From: Clostridium sp. C8-1-8
GTDB taxonomy: Bacteria; Bacillota; Clostridia; Clostridiales; Clostridiaceae
Direction of reading: 5' to 3'
Assembly (NCBI RefSeq): GCF_009928445.1
Contig: NZ_JAABNO010000004.1
Span: 186,001-250,000, forward strand
DNA: 64,000 nucleotides
Shown: piece after piece, positions 60,262 through 64,000 of the stretch
How the letters are laid out: every line of letters starts with the position of its first letter
Position numbering within the stretch: the stretch's first letter is position 1
Made by a program: the position numbers and the translations under genes
The notes under the pieces: generated by a model
What the model was told of the DNA's origin: nothing
What the model saw: only the letters and a program-made list of their open reading frames with translations
Database searches by the model: none

Positions 60262-60695
60262 AGATGAGCTCCCTTAGTAAAAAAATAGTATTGTTATATA
60301 TAGGTATCCTTTACGAAAACTTAATTTATAGATGTTTGACAATCAAGGCTTCTGGGGATTATCGGGAATGTATAAATTAATAGTTTAAGTTGGATATCTA
60401 TACATTAATTGTAATATTAAAGATTTATTTAGTAATTATAGCATAATATAAAGTTTTTATATGTATTATGTAAAGTGTTTACAATAAGTTAACGGTTAAT
60501 TATATGTTGACTATGTTTAAACACTTTACTTTAATATAGGCTTTATTTTACATGTGATTGGAAATAAGATCATTACTATATTGTTTTTTAGCTTGTCCTA
60601 AGTATCTTGAATAATAGCACATTTATTAAGTAGATGCATATATTAGATTATGGTATACAAAATATACTAAAATATAAGGGTAAGGAGTTGCTGCT
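60262..60695. other. 434-bp intergenic region with a dispersed repeat
   Basis: Divergent region between amj and the GH19 gene. It contains the repeat at 60331-60397 and near 60513 a GACTATGTTTAAA segment that may be a fragment of the inverted-repeat element tip. No small gene was found. Confidence 0.4.
60331..60397 (+). repeat. ~65-bp dispersed AT-rich repeat, copy 2
   Basis: Pairs with 37231-37300: both have TTTGACAAT, GATTATC, ATTAATAGTT and AAGTT.GATA in the same order and spacing. It is about 300 bases before the GH19 gene. Confidence 0.45.
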
Positions 60696-61472
60696 ATGAT
60701 TAAGCTTGGAAGCACTGGTGTTGAAGTAACCAAGTTACAAGAGAATCTAATGACCTTGGGTTATAAGGTAGGTACTTCTGGAGCTGATGGAAGTTTTGGA
60801 AGGGATACCTATGAGGCTGTATTAGAATTTCAGAGAGACAACAACTTGAAGCCGGACGGAATTGTTGGTGATATTACAGAAGAAGAGATATACAAGGCAA
60901 TATTAAACAATAAAGCTAAGCTGAGTCAAAGTTTAGGAGAGAGAGCTACAAGTATTTATATAAGTGGAGAGCAGCTTAGAGCTATTGGCTGGAAAAATGT
61001 TAATATTAATATAATTACTGACTTAAATCATTGTCTCCAAAAATATGAAATAACAACGTTTCCAAGGATATGGCATTTTATAAGCCAATGTAGTTACGAA
61101 TCTGGATTAGGACTATATACTAAGGAGATTGGTAGCGGACTTGCATATGAATACAGATCAAGTTTAGGTAATAGATATGCTGGTGATGGTCCTAAGTATA
61201 AGGGGGCTGGATATATACAGCTAACAGGCTATGATAATTATGTAAGATTTGCTGAAGATATCGATGACCAAAGAGTCATGGAAGGTGCAGACTATGTCTC
61301 AGTGATGTATCCTTGGATGAGTGCAGGTTTTTGGTGGCATTCGAATAATATGAATGATTTATGTGATAAAGGAGCTACTGTAGAGGAAGTTACATTAAGA
61401 GTAAACGGAGGATATAGTGGACTAGAAACTAGAAAAAAGTATTATGATTTATGTGTTAGTGTAATCAATTAG
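60696..61472 (+). CDS. Peptidoglycan-binding protein with GH19-type hydrolase domain
   Basis: A 258-residue two-domain protein. Residues 1-70 are a PG_binding_1 module (GSTGVEVTKLQENLMTLGYKVG ... ADGSFGRDTYEAVLEFQRDNNLKPDGIVG). Residues 85-258 are a chitinase GH19/lysozyme-like domain with acidic residues E135 in CSYESGLG and E144, plus the YKGAGYIQLTGYDNY motif. It would cut cell-wall glycan. No signal peptide is visible, so release by lysis, a holin or spore-linked use is possible, and phage origin should be considered. TAAGGAGTTG precedes the ATG. Terminator directly after. Confidence 0.82.
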   Translation: MIKLGSTGVEVTKLQENLMTLGYKVGTSGADGSFGRDTYEAVLEFQRDNNLKPDGIVGDITEEEIYKAILNNKAKLSQSLGERATSIYISGEQLRAIGWKNVNINIITDLNHCLQKYEITTFPRIWHFISQCSYESGLGLYTKEIGSGLAYEYRSSLGNRYAGDGPKYKGAGYIQLTGYDNYVRFAEDIDDQRVMEGADYVSVMYPWMSAGFWWHSNNMNDLCDKGATVEEVTLRVNGGYSGLETRKKYYDLCVSVIN

Positions 61473-61504
61473 ATTTTAGTTTATTGGATATACATTAAAT
61501 AATT

Positions 61505-61545
61505 ATGGCTAAGGAGCTTTTTTCTCCTTAGCCATTTGATTTTAT
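61505..61545. terminator. Terminator after GH19 gene
   Basis: ATGGCTAAGGAG and CTCCTTAGCCAT form a perfect 12-bp stem with a T-rich loop, followed by TTGATTTTAT. Confidence 0.85.
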
Positions 61546-61578
61546 AATAATATATTATTTCCCACAGAGAAAAGTGTT

Positions 61579-61851
61579 TTAAGATACCTTTACATCAAAT
61601 CTTCCTTTTAATAGTTCTGAAGTTTTTAAAAGTATATTTAGTGTTTTGTCTGCATAATCACCTAGTAAATTTCGGCTTATATCAAAGTTTTTCCACTCTA
61701 AGGCAATGGGCAGTCTGATGTCGCCAGTTAGGCAGTCCCAAAGGGCATCTAAGTTATTACCATAGTAATCTGGAAAATTAAATTCTGATTTAAGTATGGA
61801 ATGAAGCTTTTCTTTATCGGTAATTTTTGAACCGTCCAATACTATTTTCAT
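61579..61851 (-). CDS. Barstar family ribonuclease inhibitor
   Basis: A 90-residue protein matching barstar in length. PDYYGNNLDALWDCLTG at residues 27-43 places D35 and D39 at the same numbers as the barnase-contacting residues of barstar, and IALEWKNF follows. It binds barnase in the cytosol and blocks its active site, protecting the host before secretion. AAGGAGATGG precedes the ATG. It lies 114 bases downstream of the barnase gene on the same strand, the usual arrangement for self-protection. Confidence 0.92.
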   Translation of the reverse strand: MKIVLDGSKITDKEKLHSILKSEFNFPDYYGNNLDALWDCLTGDIRLPIALEWKNFDISRNLLGDYADKTLNILLKTSELLKGRFDVKVS

Positions 61852-61965
61852 ATACCCATCTCCTTAATAGAACCAATAGCTGCTCTTCTTATTATAGTCG
61901 AAATCAATGAAATGGTTAAGTTAGTATTTTATAGTTTGCCACTTCATAATATATTTAGAAATTCT

Positions 61966-62421
61966 TTAATAATAACGGGTAAAAGTATTGTAATGATCAG
62001 TAGTTCCGTATATTAGGCCGTCATTAGAATATAGAAGTCTATCAGCACCTCTATGTCCCCCGTTATAGTTGATATCACATTCGTGCCAAACTCTACCAGA
62101 CTTAGTTGGTAAAACTCTTTCAGAGTTTGTGAAAACATCGCCTCCTATGCTTTTACCAGGTGCATAGTCCCAAAGATCTTCTCCAGGTTCCCAACCTAAA
62201 GCGTAAGCCTGGGACTTTGTTATATAATTGCTTGGTAAGTGACCATAGACATGGATATAATTTGCAACTCCTTGAAAATCATTTATTACAGCGTAGCTGC
62301 TATAAGCAGAAGTTGTAGATGTATATGCCTTAGCTGTACTTGTGAAGTTTGTTACAAATACTGAAGCAAGCATAAAAGTGAATACTAGGAAGAGATTTAA
62401 TTTTTTTATTAGTTTTTTCAT
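61966..62421 (-). CDS. Secreted barnase-type ribonuclease
   Basis: A 151-residue extracellular RNase. The signal peptide ends after about residue 32 (TAKA). The mature part aligns throughout with Bacillus barnase: VINDFQGVANYI, LPSNYITKSQAYALGW, APGKSIGGDVF. The catalytic set is K69, E114 (HECDINY), R124, R128 (GADRLLYS) and H143 (TTDHYNTF), equivalent to barnase K27, E73, R83, R87 and H102. All are present, so it should be active on RNA, cutting after guanosine. GAGAGGATTG precedes the ATG. Barstar follows downstream. It may serve in nutrient RNA degradation or competition. Confidence 0.95.
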   Translation of the reverse strand: MKKLIKKLNLFLVFTFMLASVFVTNFTSTAKAYTSTTSAYSSYAVINDFQGVANYIHVYGHLPSNYITKSQAYALGWEPGEDLWDYAPGKSIGGDVFTNSERVLPTKSGRVWHECDINYNGGHRGADRLLYSNDGLIYGTTDHYNTFTRYY

Positions 62422-63020
62422 TTTATATCAATCCTCTCAAATATAATAAATAAGTAACGGATCTCATTCTAAGATAGGTTATGTCATGGGAAAATTAACT
62501 GTTGAGTTATAATATACTATTTTTATTAGGAATATAACTTTATTTTCTTGTGTTTTAAGTTACTTAGAAAAAGAAATTCATCACTTACAATAACAAATAT
62601 ACAGGAATATGGTACAAATATAAAGAGCTTTTGTAAAGTTTACCTTATTTTAACAAAGTTGTAGCTTTTGTATGATTTTTATAAATTTCTTACAGTTAGT
62701 TTGGTGTATTTTGTACAGTTGATAATTTAATTTAACTGTCAGTTGAAGCTTATTTATTTGCTTAGGGTTTATCAAGATGTACCACTTTAATTTTTAGACT
62801 GAAAATAAAGCTTTATATGAATCTAAGAAGCTTTATTTTGATAAATTTTATTATGAAGAGGTATATATAGATAATAGCTATAAAATCATAAGAATATTGA
62901 TATAGGTGGTATTAAAAATAAAACATTATTATAATTAATTTAGGCTCTGTTAATTTCACCAATAGTATTAAACATAGCCTTGATTTAAAGTGATTTAGTT
63001 AATAATAATGTTAAGGAGAT
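62422..63020. other. 599-bp intergenic region with the smallest mobile-element remnant
   Basis: Mostly AT-rich with no gene. GATGTACCACTTTAAT near 62776 resembles GATGTATCACTTCAAT near 57293. The 37-bp element remnant lies at 62943. Confidence 0.45.
62943..62979 (+). mobile_element. Minimal inverted-repeat element remnant, copy E, 37 bp
   Basis: GGCTCTGTTAA is joined directly to TTTCACCAATAGTATTAAACATAGCC, that is, 11 bases of one end and 26 of the other. Flanks TTAATTTA (62935-62942) and TTGATTTA (62980-62987) agree at 7 of 8. The junction falls at a TTAA that both ends share. Confidence 0.75.
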
Positions 63021-63512
63021 ATGAAGGGGAGTTGTAGGAACCTTCACTGTGAGGATATGGAGCGTTATAGATACCTTAATGGAGGCGAAGAGCTTCTAGA
63101 TAGCGTAGAACCGCTATGGGAGTTGTTAAATGAATATCATAAGGAGAAATCTATAGACTTCAGAAGTCAGTACGAAAGCTTTACCTTTAATGAAAGGAAA
63201 AAGAAGCTGCTGACTTCAAAAGTAATAAATATAGATATAGTTATTGACCCCTTTGATAATTGTATAGGATATTGTATAAGTACTATAAGCCATGATTCAA
63301 TTGGAGAAATAGACTCTTTATTTTTAAAGGAAGAGGCAAGAAAGTATGGAGTTGGTGACAAATTGATAAGAAGAGCTTTGGAATGGCTAGAAAGCAATAA
63401 GGTAAAGAAGAAATTAATAACAGTAGCTTCTGGTAATGAAAATGTAATAAACTTCTATAATAGATATGGTTTTAAAAAGCGTAGGATAGTATTAGAATTT
63501 GTTGAAGAGTAG
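63021..63512 (+). CDS. GNAT family N-acetyltransferase
   Basis: A 163-residue acetyltransferase. The CoA loop is EARKYGVGDKLIRRALEWL near residues 107-125, preceded by the strand IGEIDSLFLKE and followed by VASGNENVINFYNRYGFKKRRIVLEF. The N-terminal 45 residues (CRNLHCEDMERYRYLNGG) are less typical. AAGGAG sits only two bases before this ATG; the in-frame ATG at 63057 is also poorly spaced, so the start is uncertain. Acceptor unknown. The terminator that follows is shared with a convergent gene. Confidence 0.78.
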   Translation: MKGSCRNLHCEDMERYRYLNGGEELLDSVEPLWELLNEYHKEKSIDFRSQYESFTFNERKKKLLTSKVINIDIVIDPFDNCIGYCISTISHDSIGEIDSLFLKEEARKYGVGDKLIRRALEWLESNKVKKKLITVASGNENVINFYNRYGFKKRRIVLEFVEE

Positions 63513-63548
63513 TGTAACTAAATATACTCTAAGAAAAATTAGATACGC

Positions 63549-63588
63549 AAAAAGGCCGCTGAAGAAAGATAGCTTAAGCGGCTTTTTA
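63549..63588. terminator. Bidirectional terminator
   Basis: AAAAAGGCCGCT-GAAG and CTTA-AGCGGCTTTTT pair, with an AAGATAG-containing loop. The 13 bases AGATACGCAAAAA leading into it are the same as before the terminator at 6775; both are next to GNAT genes. Confidence 0.85.
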
Positions 63589-63614
63589 ATATTAACACCA
63601 ATATAAAGCTTTTA

Positions 63615-64000
63615 TTATTTCAAGTACAATAAACTTAAAATAGAGAAGTAGTGGAATACACTTCCTCCAATTACGAATAGATGCCATATAGCATGATTAT
63701 ATTTGATTGAATCCTTTATGAAGAAGAATGCACCTACAGTGTAGGAAACCCCTCCAAGGACCAAAAATAAGAACCCGTAAAAAGGCATATTTACATAAAG
63801 AGGTCTAATAGCAAACATTATAAGCCAACCCATTACAACGTATAGTACAGTAGATAGTATTTCGCGTTTACCGGTATAAAAGGCCTTTAAAGTGATTCCA
63901 ACCACTGTACAGCCCCATACAATACCAAATATAGTCCAACCTACTGGTCCCCTTAATACTGTAAGACAAAAGGGAGTATAGCTTCCAGCAATAAGTATAA
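63615..64000 (-). CDS. Hemolysin III family membrane protein, 5' end outside window
   Basis: The frame stays open to the window edge, encoding ILIAGSYTPFCLTVLRGPVGW before the internal GTG at 63905. The N-terminal part is therefore missing and GTG 63905 is not the start. The visible roughly 128 residues hold four membrane helices with the family's histidines in NHAIWHLFVIGGSVFHYFSIL near the C-terminus. Hemolysin III/YqfA proteins are PAQR-superfamily seven-helix proteins with probable metal-dependent hydrolase sites; true haemolytic activity is doubtful in most species. Confidence 0.88.
   Translation of the reverse strand, partial: ILIAGSYTPFCLTVLRGPVGWTIFGIVWGCTVVGITLKAFYTGKREILSTVLYVVMGWLIMFAIRPLYVNMPFYGFLFLVLGGVSYTVGAFFFIKDSIKYNHAIWHLFVIGGSVFHYFSILSLLYLK

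Noticed and set aside
60696-62421. Prophage lysis cassette
   Set aside because: The GH19 endolysin-like gene lacks a holin, phage structural genes or integrase nearby; barnase/barstar is not a phage module.

Overview
The window is AT-rich DNA from a low-GC, spore-forming anaerobe, most likely a Clostridium sensu stricto relative. The evidence is strong Shine-Dalgarno sites (AGGAGG) before most genes, AT-rich codon use, a SPOCS-domain spore protein, a T-box leader, PTS sugar uptake and Gram-positive lipoproteins and exoenzymes. No rRNA, tRNA, CRISPR array or phage cluster was seen. This is reading by eye; no database search was run.

Layout. 1-11 kb: the end of a leucine-rich-repeat protein, a GH3-type acyl-acid amide synthetase divergent from a methyltransferase, a MarR regulator, a flavoprotein, a stand-alone EIIA-Glc protein, two small conserved or unknown proteins, a SPOCS spore protein and an M50-like membrane protease. 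11-18 kb: an FtsX/ATPase ABC exporter and a 1051-residue secreted modular protein. 18-29 kb: a MerR regulator with a textbook 19-bp-spacer promoter followed by Hsp20, a ferritin-like/VIT1 metal transporter, a flavodoxin, a heterodimeric ABC exporter with one degenerate ATPase site, and small proteins. 29.5-36.7 kb: a seven-gene run that looks like a cell-surface polymer O-acylation operon (SGNH esterase, DUF4358 lipoprotein, MBOAT acyltransferase, DHHW protein, lipoprotein) ending in its own two-component system.

37-59 kb is the main theme: a galactan/galactoside catabolic island. A secreted GH53 endo-galactanase releases beta-galacto-oligosaccharides. The lactose-type PTS (LacF, LacE) would import and phosphorylate them. 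Two 6-phospho-beta-galactosidases (LacG) split them, and LacA/LacB, LacC and a class II tagatose-bisphosphate aldolase run the tagatose-6-phosphate route to triose phosphates. GalM, LacX and a DUF5107-TPR protein are probable sugar-handling partners. LacR (DeoR family) and an AraC regulator sit inside the island. Three promoters carry AACAAACAAA-type tracts just downstream of their -10 boxes, and a second motif, AAGTAAACGTT, is shared by lacE and the galactanase gene. A T-box-controlled Lrp/AsnC regulator plus aminotransferase pair is embedded between lacE and the galactanase.

59-64 kb: lipid II flippase Amj, a GH19-type endolysin, a secreted barnase with its barstar inhibitor, a GNAT acetyltransferase and the end of a hemolysin III family gene.

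The most unusual non-genic signal is a family of non-autonomous inverted-repeat elements. Five clear copies (240, 239, 124, 132 and 37 bp) have GGCT...AGCC ends and matching 8-bp target duplications, and several decayed copies are also present. The larger copies keep a ribosome-binding site and the first codons of an unidentified ORF. The shorter ones look like successive internal deletions at short direct repeats.
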